Origin: Hawksworthiomyces lignivorus
Taxonomy: Eukaryota > Ascomycota > Sordariomycetes > Ophiostomatales > Ophiostomataceae
Direction: 5' to 3'
Length of the DNA stretch: 64,000 bases
Assembly (NCBI GenBank): GCA_002917075.1
Contig: NTMA01000011.1
Coordinates: 248,001-312,000, forward strand
Shown: in pieces, positions 1 to 10,251 of the stretch
How positions within the stretch are numbered: position 1 is the stretch's first letter
How the letters are laid out: each line of letters begins with the position of its first letter
Translations under genes and position numbers: made by a program
Notes under the pieces: generated by a model
The model's database searches: none
What the model was told of the DNA's origin: nothing
The model's input: only the letters and a program-made list of their open reading frames with translations

Positions 1-1575
1 ATTTCCCAAAAGAACGACGCACATCAGTCGTGCCTTCTTTATCCCACGCTTCTTTTTTCCTGTGCAGCATTCCTTTGCTGGGAGAGACATAGAGAAATGG
101 ACAAAATAGACCGCCTTCTATTCGAAGACGTATATGTATAAAAACATTTTCGTCTCCCCTGTCCTCTCTGGCCTCTGGCCTCTGGCCCCTATTCGCTGCT
201 GTTCGCCAAATATTTGTCGTTATTTTCTCTGGCTGGGAATTAGCTCATTTTCAACCACTGAGAAAGGTCCGAGCGAGCAAGAAAAAAAAAAAAAATTAGC
301 CAGGTCAGGCCAGTCCATGTCACAGCCTTATCCAGCCACTCATAAAGCAATATGCGAAGAGGGATCGGCCGTTGACCTGTGCCGTATCTCCCGCTGTTTT
401 TTTTTGTCGACAGAGCTCATTCGCAGACTAAACTGCGTACGTCTGGTACACAATGGAGCTACATAATAAATGCGTCTTAATGCTTAATGCTGGCCAGCTA
501 ATGCCTCTTACTCCGTACACTGGCTCGATTTTTGGCTCCTCTTTTCTTTGACGTGTTCGCGCATACGCATGTGGAACGACGAGCTAACCACTAGCTGCAA
601 CTCCTGAACAGTAAACGGTGTGAATACCCCCAATCCTCGATTTAGTCGTCCTATCTCGCGATGCGTGTCTCGTTCTATTGTAGTACCGATCGATTAGCTG
701 GTGGATGACATGCATCGCGAGCTCGCGGCCATTGGACCTAGCAGCCCTCCAATGAATGCGTGTGTCTTTGTTTGGCCAACGGCAATTTTATAGTCATAGC
801 GAACAAATAAGAATTGCTCGAGGCGTGTCTTTGAATTCATTCGTGCTCTCGACACGAACGCTCTGCAAGTGCATCTCTGCACAGAAATAAAAGGAGGAGG
901 ACACAAACCTTCTGGCTCGTCGCCACTGGTCACTCCTTTCCGAGGCGCTTTCTGCATCTCTCGGGCCTGGATCGTTCCTCGCAGCAAGGGGCGAGGTCCA
1001 CATCATGCAGAAACAACAACATTTCCGGCGAAATATGAAACAAAAAAAATTCATTCACGCACTCAGAGGCGCTTCCCGGTGCGGCTGTCTTGGGACGAGG
1101 TATGAAAAATTCAACAAAGCTGCGTATTGGACATTTAAAGAACAGATGCGGCAGTAAGTAAAAGCAGTCCTCTGGCCACACCCCCATACAAGTACATACA
1201 TTCTTCTTGAAGGCCCTTGCATCGAAGAAAAAGAAAAGAAAAAGCGGACAAACCAGAACGCGCAAAGAACCATACCAAATCAGAACCCTTTGTTTCCACG
1301 AATCTCGCAAACCGAGTCTCGCAAACTGAGCCTCGCAAACAGAACCTTCCCGCATAAGTAAATCGTAACAATTTCCTAGAGCCGCAGAATACCAAACATA
1401 TCTGCCCTCCTCCTCTCCTCAATGTTGCTGACTTGGGGACGGTCGATGAGCTCCGGCCTCCGCTCTGTGACGCTTAACAGCGCACACAGGGAACGAGACA
1501 GAAACTACGGCATGTTCCCCACCCGTGCCGCAGTGGCTCTTTTGGCTCTTTTGGCTCTTTTTGCCGTCTTCCTTC
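1..1575. other. Gene-free left edge
   Basis: I see no convincing gene. Open frames here are short, many lack an ATG, and none resembles a known family. A TACTCCGTA 9-mer lies at 509-517. Three near-identical copies of a TTTTGGCTC-like 9-mer lie at about 1533-1560, just beyond the stop codon of the minus-strand Pmp3-type gene, so they probably fall in its 3' UTR. Confidence 0.5.
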
Positions 1576-2041
1576 TTAGGTAGACTGGGCAATCGTGCCG
1601 TAGCCGCCAGAGCCACCGTGCTGCACGCGTTCGCTGTAGATACCGGGCGCGCGCGATGCGGTGTAGCGGCCCTCGCGGGTCTGCTCCCGGCGGTCGTAGT
1701 AGACATATTCTATGTAGAAGGCATGGAGATGGCCGGGAAAGACACTGTTCCGTATTTTTTAGCTTGGGGAAAGCAATTAAGCAATGCAAGGACAGGTAAG
1801 AGAGATTTACCCCAAAATAGTCAGGCAGATGTTAATAAGAAGATCCGCGCCGCAGCCAGCCACGGCGTACACGCCAAGAGGCGGGACTGGAGAGAGATAA
1901 AAGGTCCAACGGTTAGCATATAGAGGTGTCAAGTGGGAGCGCAAATGAGCACCACCGTCACGGTGAAGGAGGAGAGGGGAGGGGTGGTGACAAACAAAGA
2001 ATCGTGATAATAACGACAAGAATAGCGGAGCCGGCACTCAT
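1576..2041 (-). CDS. pmp3: Pmp3/RCI-type plasma membrane proteolipid, three exons
   Basis: This is a small membrane proteolipid of the Pmp3/RCI (UPF0057) family, which affects membrane potential and cation tolerance. Reading the minus strand, exon 1 is 2041-1996, exon 2 is 1886-1811 and exon 3 is 1744-1576. Both introns are GT-AG (donors GTTTGT and GTAAAT) and the codons join in frame to give 96 residues. The family core is clear: FPPLGVY at about 16-22, GCGADLLINICLTILG at 26-41 and FPGHLHAFYIEY at 43-54, which form two membrane helices. A hydrophilic tail with GIYSERVQHGG follows, typical of longer fungal members. The first exon codes only 15 residues, so ORF scans miss the gene. The minus-strand promoter has a CCAAT box (2204-2208) and an STRE-like CCCCT (2220-2224). 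Family assignment is firm; exon borders are inferred. Confidence 0.9.
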
Positions 2042-2203
2042 GTTGAGAGTTATTGCGGGGTTATTGTGTAAGTGTCGCGTAGATGATTGTTTTGCTCCTT
2101 TTTCAATCGATTGACGAGAACGAGAGACACGAGGATCGATGATTCTGCGTAAATACGTCCAAGATGAGGCAAATAAAATGTGTGATTGTATGTTTTTGGG
2201 CTG

Positions 2204-2224
2204 ATTGGATTGCGTGAGGAGGGG
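2204..2224 (-). promoter_or_regulatory. CCAAT box and STRE-like site upstream of pmp3
   Basis: On the minus strand CCAAT occupies 2208-2204 and CCCCT occupies 2224-2220, about 165-180 nt upstream of the Pmp3-type start codon. CCAAT is the binding core of the fungal HapB/C/E complex. CCCCT is the stress-response element bound by Msn2/SebA-type factors in fungi. Both motifs are short, so function is only suggested by position and by the stress role of the gene family. Confidence 0.3.
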
Positions 2225-2342
2225 AGGGCTTAATATCTGGACTGGCTAGGCCCAAGCAATGGCTGGCGGGCAGATATGCAACTACGTCAGCGACGCAGCA
2301 ACAAAGCACCAGACATCTGCCATAGTTCTAAAAACAGGTGAC

Positions 2343-2366
2343 GCTGGTTCAATCCCAGCCTATCAG
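2343..2366 (+). other. tRNA-like T-arm (possible tRNA or SINE relic)
   Basis: Positions 2343-2359 form a perfect T-arm: stem GCTGG, loop TTCAATC, stem CCAGC, with a B-box match GGTTCAATCC. The following CTATCAG (2360-2366) is placed like the 3' strand of an acceptor stem. No matching 5' acceptor or normal D and anticodon arms were found. The upstream part instead has a 7-bp pairing, GGCAGAT (2269-2275) with ATCTGCC, across a long loop. I read this as a decayed tRNA or the head of a short interspersed element, not a working tRNA gene. Confidence 0.3.
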
Positions 2367-5300
2367 ACGACACCTGCGAAAGGGACGGGTCGCTTTTGTT
2401 ATAGACCATGGAATACTGCAGCCTAAAGCAGGTAAAAGCGAATCGCCCATATAATAAAAAAACGTAGTGTAATAGCTGATCTTCTATAAGATCAGATCTC
2501 TAATATTATCCACTTCGTTACGCAAAGAGATCAAGCTGAATCTGGCACTCTCTTAGTTCACGATACGGTCAATTGTGTATGGCATTACCAACTAGGTGTT
2601 TTTAAGTCTGTTAGTGAGCGAGAGAACAGTAATGATTTTTTATAGATAGCATGCCTTAATATCTTTGTGTAAGCTAAAGCAGCCCTGCGTTGTAATACAA
2701 AAAGTAGCTAGAAAGCGTGATATATAGGAAAATAATTGTTTATGATGCTGTAGTGACAAAACAACGTTTTGGTACGTTGTGTTGCTTCAACAGCTATCTC
2801 TAGCGTTGGCTTCTCTCTGATGGAGACTGTTTCTGCCATCGTCTGCCGTTTGCGTGTCTCTAGAGCCTGTGTACTATTCTCCAATTGATGACTTAATACT
2901 ATAGAACGACTCGACCTGCTCTGTCTGTCGACTAAGTCTCGCTCTTCAAACGAGATAGTCTCGCAATGGGAGCGTATGGGATAAAATTCTGATCGGAAGC
3001 GCAGCGGCTGCTGAGACCCGACTACAGGAATGTAGAGTGTGAAGCATGAGGAGACATGGGCTGTATGAGCAAGAGGCCATGGTCTGGTCTAGCAAGCTTC
3101 CCTTGTGTTTGGTAAGTTTTTTTGCTGAGTAGCAATTGCTTTTCTCGCCCTTACGGTCATGCAAATCCCGAATTTGAAGAGCGATTGACAACATCCTAGA
3201 TTAAGGAGCAATTTGATAGCATTATAGGAAGCGGCACAATATGCAATAATGATACACGAGGCCCTGAGAGACAGATTAGACGAGGACAGGGCGGTGAGAA
3301 AAGCATAGGTGGCACTACCCTTCTTCGTCATCTGGAGGGAGAATTCCAAGTACAAGAATGTATGGAAGTATGCCAAGGCGCCTACGCAGGAAGCTTCTGG
3401 GAAAGGTACGGACAGAAGATCTGGTAGGATCTTCCGACTCGTGTAAAGCAAGCGGGCAAGTAAACCGCCTCCTTATCCATCAATTGCACTTGGCCAGGCC
3501 ATCCTACCCCTTTCTCTATTTGCCCTTCTTTCCCTGCTGTTATCAACATGAAAATAGTGCGCTAGTGTACAGTTTCTCTAAGCCCTGTTCCCATCGGAAT
3601 ACGACTAGTTGTCGCTTGTGCGGATGATATAATAACTACAAGACTTGCATCCTGCTATACGGAAGAATAATACCCGCACAGCGGTAGCATGCTACCTTAG
3701 AAGACGGAAGGCAACAACGGCTAGCAGAGCTTTTACCATCTAAGCGGAGCTCTCCTAGCACTGTTGTACACGACCGGGGAAGAGATGCGAAGCATTCCGT
3801 TTCAGAATATCACTTGCCTTAATGGAATTGGTTAATCCAGTTTCTTACTCTGCATCTAACACGGCATCAAAACGAAGGAATGGGTGTTCCAGTTGAATGA
3901 AATAGGGGCCTGGCTACGTCTCCGACGTTGCTACGCTCTACCAGGGCAATTGGCTTAGCGGCCAGGGGAAGGCGGACATACGTCAAGTATATGATATATT
4001 TACGAGTACTTGTACTCCGAGGGTTTATGAGGGGGGGGGGGGGGGCTCAGCATGAGTCCACTTTAACCTCAACTAAGCCCACATCAAACAGGGGATGGGA
4101 AGAAGGAAGGAACAGGATTTTGCATCAGTTTTTTGACCGCTCTCTTTTTCTGTGGCTGCAACCCGACACTGTGGTCTGGAGGAAGCTGGGGTAACCGCTG
4201 TGTCTCACGTGTTTTTTGTAGAAAAGCGTTGGGATAGGATTTAGAATTGACAGCCTCGAAAGGAGATGGAAAGCGATAGAAGAGGAGATGGATGGATAAT
4301 TAGGTCCTCCGCTAAGGGAAAGCAAAAGCCGTGGGAGGCGGGCGTAGTCTGGACGTAGAGGGTGCGTGGGCGGAGCCGTGCGTGGGAGTGGGATCATTCC
4401 TAGCAGACAAAAAACCAAAAAAAAGAGCTGTGATGACGAAAGAGGGATCAGGAGAGGAGCGAGAGCAGGAGGGGCTGGCATCGTGAAGTATCTACGTGTA
4501 TAAGGCGGTCCAGAAACAAACAGGACAAAAAAAGAAGAGAAAAGAAGGGAAAGCACACCAGAGACGTTTCTGTGTGTTTTTGTGATAATTGATAGTTGAT
4601 AGCCGAAAGCCGATAGTCGACAGCTGCAAGATTCCTTTGCAAATTGAAGGTCAGGGAACGGAGGGAAGTTGGCAGTCGGATTATGCAAGAGGCTCAGAAC
4701 AGAAACACAAGAAACTGCTCATCATCCGGTCACAGTCCCGGATGGACTAATGGTAGTGGGCTCCCTCGCTCCTCTTCTGCAGAGATGCAAGATACATCCA
4801 GCTAAAAAGAAGAGTACGTAGAAACGCATGTGCTTGTAACTGTCTGCTAGCACAATTGCCTGTGTATTTTGCAATGCGTAAGTATGTAGTCGTACGGCGG
4901 ACTGCGAGGACGCATGTGCTTTTGCTGTTCTACCATATCTTGTCGCACCTCCGCCTTCTTATTTTCGCTGCCTGCGCATGCGGCGGCCGTGCTGGATTTA
5001 TTTAATAAACTTGGCTATTTTCTGTTCCCCAGCTCCAGTCCGCTTCTGGGTGTCCTTAGTTTGCCCCTTCTTATAGTTCTATTTATTAATCCGTCTTGTC
5101 CTCTTTCCGACGCTGCGGCAATCGGTTCAGTGGCGTCTTCCGCCCCGTTCTTTTTGACTGAAATCCAACGAGCCACTCTGCTACCCGCAACCTAAGCTCG
5201 TCTTTTAGTACCGCATTGCATGACTCCTTGTTTGTACGAGTACGCGTCGATGGTGTTTCTGGTAAGGTACCGATACCTTGGTGAGGGCGCAGGGTTGGAG

Positions 5301-5693
5301 ACGGTGGGAAGAGGGCAACCAGAGACGCTTCCAAACCGTCTTGCTCCGAACATGCCTCCAAGCTTCAGGGTCTGCAACTACCAACTACCCCACCTTCGGG
5401 ACGCAGCACTGCAGGAGAGAGATATACGCGGTGCACGCACAAACTACATAGCTTCGCAATGTGACAGGAAGTATTGGTACATGTGAGCTATCGTGCAGCG
5501 CCAGCGATACGACCAGGCCAGACTGTATGGAGTACGGTGTACTCGTACGGGTACTTTGGAGCTCCAGTTTAGGTCCTCTTTCCCACTTGTACTTTTTGTC
5601 TCTTTTCTCGCGTGAAACCCCCTTAAACCCTTTCCCTGCTTGTGACAAGTTACTTTCCCTCTTCGGCCGTTGGAACTAAGCAGAGCAACGAAA

Positions 5694-5699
<6 letters not shown>

Positions 5700-5732
<33 letters not shown>
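5700..5732 (+). repeat. Poly-A tract, 33 nt
   Basis: An uninterrupted run of A. The bases on each side read AATTTA. A retroposon tail was considered, but no element body can be recognised upstream. Confidence 0.8.
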
Positions 5733-5735
<3 letters not shown>

Positions 5736-8700
5736 ACCCCAGACCCGAGGCAACTGGCATCTTTACTTTCCTCCAACGCGGGTCCATTCGATTTCTGTCT
5801 TATTTGTTAATCACAAGGCCGGCGGAGATCGCAGGAGAAGTTTGGGCAACCAAGGCTCTTTGCCAAGAGGGAACACAAAGAGAGAGGGGAAAAGGGGGAT
5901 AGGAGGAAGAACATGGGAGGGACAAGAGGAGAGACGAGAATGGCGAGAGTGTAGAGATATGTGTGCTTATTGTTTTTCTTTCGAAGCTCATCTCTTGTCT
6001 CATGGTTCTCCCTGCCAGGTATCACTGACAAGAAAACGGTTCTGGCAGCAGTCTTCCTCCACAAAGAAAAATTCACAATCTCACGAATGGGCCATGGCTG
6101 CTATGACAAGCTAGAGACTTGTGAGGGACTCTTTGTTCTCCCACCTTGTCATTTATTTGCACTTCATTTCTGGATATCAGCATGCCACAATTTTGCGCAC
6201 TTGTTACGACGTCTTTGAAATAAGGCAGTTCCAAAGGTGGTATCGGGCGGCTGCCGATCGCCCAGGGTGAGTTGTACCGGTTTTTAATGTCGCCCACAGC
6301 AGCATCAGGAAATGAAACGGCGTGTTTCCTCAAGCTTCATTTCCATTTGTCTCGTCCAGTCCAACCGCCGGCGGAGGTCCACAAACCGACGAGATCCACA
6401 AACCGACCCCATCTCAAGAACGTGTTGGTCATCACAACATCCATTTCGCATCGCACATCCTGTCGCTCTTCGCCCTACGGGCAATACAACATATTTTGCA
6501 CACTAAACGGCGAGCGAACGGCGGTCCCCTGTGTCGCGATCGACGGATGACTCAGGGCCCACACTTTCCATGTCCCCAAAGTTTAAAAGAGTGTCAAGTA
6601 CAAGTACGGAGTAGGGACAACGAATGAGGTGAAAGCAGAGCGTAGCTTTTGTATCCCGCACGTAACCGCGAGATGTCCACGGGCAAAGCTTCGACGATGT
6701 CTTTGAGCATATTGGCGTCATTCCATTTGCACGTACATATGCCCGTCTCCTCATTTGTTCCACGCCGATCTCCTGCGGAGCCTGCTGTCTACTTTCGTCT
6801 TTTTACACATTTCAGCCTTTGTTCACAGCAGCCATATCGCGTAAGAGCAGCGTACCCAAAGAAATCTTCTTTCCTGGGAAAATACCTGAGATACCGTATG
6901 CCCATTCTCTGCCATATTAAAAAAAAAATAGATTACCCGGGAGAGCAAGAAAACAAATTGTCTGCCAAATGGTGAGTTGCAGGGCAGAAATGACATGATT
7001 AGAAAACGAGCATGGCGAGCCCAAGAGGAAATCAAAGCAAGGGGCCAAAACAATGAGCCTTCTCAAGAACCATTCCTACATGGGAGCGTGGTTATTGGTG
7101 ATGATGTTGCCACCTGGAGATGTGTAATACGGTGATGTGTTCAATATGTTAGAGTAAGCCGGGGCTGTCAAGTGAAGCTGGTGGTGGGTACCCTCGTGCC
7201 GTTAAGGAATTAGACGTTTGCTTTCTTCGTTCTTTGCTGTGGGTCAGCTTGTAGCATGCCGGTGGTGGTGTGGGGCCGCGAAGATCGCGCTGAAGCTATT
7301 GGATGCTTATCCCTTGCTCTCTGCGCTGAGGTCTGGTTCCTAGAAAACCCGTTTGAACCTCTCTTTGGTCCTCTCTCTAGCCTTTTCCTCTTTTGATGAA
7401 TCACCTGACGACAACTAAAAGCGCCAGAACGTTCTGAAAACTCTCGTCATTGGGGTTCGCCTGACCATCCGAGGATTCCGGCAAGAAAAAGAAATGAAAT
7501 CAAACGCCCCATTTGATCATCATGAAAAACATCACATTCAGAAAAAAAAAGGCACCAGGCGATGTTCCATCGTCACGAGTCGAGCAGACGCTTACTGTGA
7601 AGAGAGGTCAAGATTCTTGGCCTGCATGTCGCTGATTTTGTCGACGCTCTGTCCCGCCTACGTCGAATGCGGTGTAAGTATAGTATGGAGTACTTCACCC
7701 TTGGCTCCACAACGGATCGATCATGATGGACAAATGCCGGAGGAGCCGTGACATCGTTATTGCATGAGGTGAGCTCTAGTTTTGCGTAGCTGTTTGTGCG
7801 CAAATCCTTGCGGATGCTACTACACGTGTGAATGGGAGCGTGCATTCGCAGGTATTCCTTTGCCCTGGCTTGTGCTTCACCTGGCTCCTCTTTTTGGGTT
7901 CTACCGGAAAGTAATCATCAAATCTACTTGGAAAAGCTGGCAAATCAGAGTACTTCTCCCTGCTGTATTGCAGCCACGTGTACAAAACATCTGGGAAAGA
8001 GAAGAGGAGAAGAGGAGAACATCGAAATAAATTAAGAGAAACTAGAAAGCTCGGGGCTCTGAAACCCAATCGTTGCCGAAAAACCAAGCAAGGGATTGGC
8101 TGACGGCGCTGTAAGAAAGATGAGAACGAAGTGCATCTGTGCGTCGAGATGCAGCTCCTCCTGTTCAATCTGCTCTGGTTCGACGATAAAGGAACCTCGT
8201 GATGGAGTCGAATTCTGGTGGTGTGACGATGCTAGCGAGAGCGGAAGGCTAGAGAAAGCCGATGAAAAAGACGACAAAACGGGACAACACGCGAGTCGAC
8301 ATGTGGTGAAGAGAAAGTGGATGACAGACAGAGAGGACGCTTGACGTAGGGCAGAGAGAATAAGTGGAGATTCTATTAGACATCTAGCTTTTTTCCCTGG
8401 TGCCGGGTGTTAACCGGAACATTCCATCACTCCAACAAGGTCCAAGAGCCTCGCGCCGGCTTCGTTTCTTTTTGCCTCCCGCAAAGCTAGCTGACCAATC
8501 AGCCAGCCTCGCCTTAACCGCCTTTTTGCGCCATTCACGCGCTGCATCGGAACATTGAAAAATTAGCACCTGGAAATAAAGGCTTCACGATTACGGAGTG
8601 TCTGTGAGAGGTCTGTGGTGTGGCCTGATTTGAAAGCAAGGACCGCCAAGGGCGTGATGAATAGATTGATCTCTGATCACCGCCCAAAGCCCGATTGTAT

Positions 8701-8968
8701 CTCTGCTCCTCTTCTCCCAGCCCGGTCTGGCCCCTGCTGAAGGCGATGAATCCCCGGTTTTCCTTCTCTGGAAATTTTTTTCTAGATGTATCTGTGGAGC
8801 TAGAGAAGCTGTCACTCGCAAAGCTGCATCGGACTACTCGGGGATGATGGAAGGGAAAAACTTCGGCCTGTTTCGGGCTTCACTTGCATCTCTCGAAACT
8901 GCCCTTTCTCCTCTCTCTGGTTACTTGCCTCCCTACCTCACCTTTCCGTCTCCCGTTGTACATGGCTA

Positions 8969-9040
8969 TGACGTGATGGGTAGACTCTGTGCTCCAATTA
9001 ATTGACATCAGACTACACCATGTCACGAAGAACTATAAGA
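8969..9040 (+). promoter_or_regulatory. Probable promoter of the opsin-related gene (CRE-like, CCAAT, TATA)
   Basis: Three promoter-like elements lie in a sensible order: TGACGTGA at 8969-8976 (a CRE-like site of the kind bound by AtfA-type bZIP factors), CCAAT at 8994-8998 and TATAAGA at 9034-9040. They sit 303, 278 and 238 nt upstream of the ATG at 9272, leaving a 5' leader of about 200 nt. Motif identity is seen directly. Use as a promoter, and stress control through the CRE-like site, are inferred. Confidence 0.4.
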
Positions 9041-9271
9041 ATACCATTCCCTTCTCTCGTGAGAGAGCATAGTTCTTTGTTCCCCAGTTCATCTTCAGAA
9101 CAGCATCCTCTGTTTCACAAACTCTCACACACATAATCATCGTGGTCTTATAATTGACCTATTTCTTTAATATACCAAATTGTTTCCTTGTAACTCTACA
9201 TCTCTTTAATACTTCTTCTATTCCTTGTGTGGTAATTGTATACAAAGAAGCATACAGCATCAACTATCACA

Positions 9272-10251
9272 ATGGGTGTCATTGCGATTCGTGAGAACGA
9301 CGCTCTCAATATCAACCCGCCTCAGGGTGACCAATACCTTTCGGTGCACGGCTCTGACTGGCTTTGGGCTGTGACCGCTATCTATATTGTCTCATTCGTA
9401 TGTCTATGCTTCCCAATGTCTTGAAAAAAGCCCCAGAAAATGGGGGCTTGGTCAAGGTTCCATCGTACTGACTGTATGACATTTAGCTTGCCATTATCGG
9501 CCTCTCCTTCTTTGCACGCGCTGGTGAGCGTGTCTTCCACTACATCTATGCCATTGCTCTGATTGTTGGCTCCGTCACATACTACAGCTCGGCCTCCGAC
9601 ATTGGCTTCTCCGTCATCACCCAGGTCGATCAGCTCGGCAACGGCCTGACGCGCCAGATCTTCTTCACCAAGTACATCAACTGGGTCGTCTCCTTCCCCA
9701 GCGTCATCATCGCCCTGGGCCTGCTCTCTGGCATCTCGTGGGCCACCATCGTCTACCAGATCTTCCTGTCCTGGTTCTGGATCGTGACCTACCTGTCTGG
9801 CGCCTACGTCACCACCACCTACAAGTGGGGCTTCTACGCCTTCGGCACCATTGCCTGGCTCCTGCTCGCCTCCAGCACCACCTTCCTGGACTCCTTCCCC
9901 AGCGCTCGCCGCGTCGGCGTCGTCCGCGACCACAGCCTGCTCTCCGGCTGGGTCAACCTGCTGTGGCTGCTGTACCCCATCGCCTACGGCGTCAGCGACG
10001 GCGGCAACAAGATCGGCGAGACCGCCGGCTGGATCTTCTGGGGCGTTCTCGATGTGCTCCTGATCCCCGTCGTCTCCTTCGCCACCATCTTCTTCTCGCG
10101 CAACTGGGACTACAACGCCCTGAACCTGGCCTTCACCCAGTACGGCCGCGTCCCCGTTGCCAGCGGCACCTTCCCGGAGAAGGCTACCGGTGCCCCCGCC
10201 GCTGCCCCGGCTGGTGGCCCCGTTGTCCCTGAGCCGGTTGCGACCGTGTAA
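9272..10251 (+). CDS. Opsin-related heptahelical protein (Hsp30/Yro2 type), retinal lysine absent
   Basis: A seven-helix membrane protein of the microbial-rhodopsin fold, closest to the fungal Hsp30/Yro2/Mrh1 opsin-related proteins of the plasma membrane. Exon 1 is 9272-9397 and exon 2 is 9487-10251, with an 89-nt GT-AG intron in phase 0; the product has 296 residues. In helix C the segment KYINWVVSFP aligns with the bacteriorhodopsin RYADW region, so the Asp85 position is N107 and the Asp96 position is A118. In helix G, LDVLLIP keeps the Asp212 equivalent (D231) but has I235 where the retinal-binding lysine should be. It therefore should not bind retinal or pump protons; a chaperone or membrane-stress role is typical of the family. 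The tail is rich in Ala and Pro. The start has a good context and lies directly before conserved sequence. Confidence 0.92.

Larger units (their letters stand above)
2042..9271. other. Gene-poor stretch of about 7.2 kb between pmp3 and the opsin-related gene
   Basis: No ORF here has recognisable homology, and the frames are broken and A/T-richer than in neighbouring genes. It holds the tRNA-like T-arm at 2343, an 8-bp hairpin at 2476-2495, a run of 15 G at 4031-4045, a run of 33 A at 5700-5732 flanked on both sides by AATTTA, and a TACGGAGTA 9-mer at 6605-6613. The last 300 bases contain the probable promoter and 5' leader of the opsin-related gene. Confidence 0.5.

Noticed and set aside
4125..4688. 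Minus-strand ORF of 187 codons with hydrophobic stretches
   Set aside because: It starts at TTG and mirrors A/G-rich plus-strand sequence; the composition explains the Leu/Ser/Phe runs.
5700..5732. Poly-A tract as a retroposon tail
   Set aside because: The flanking AATTTA copies hug only the A tract, and no element body is visible upstream.
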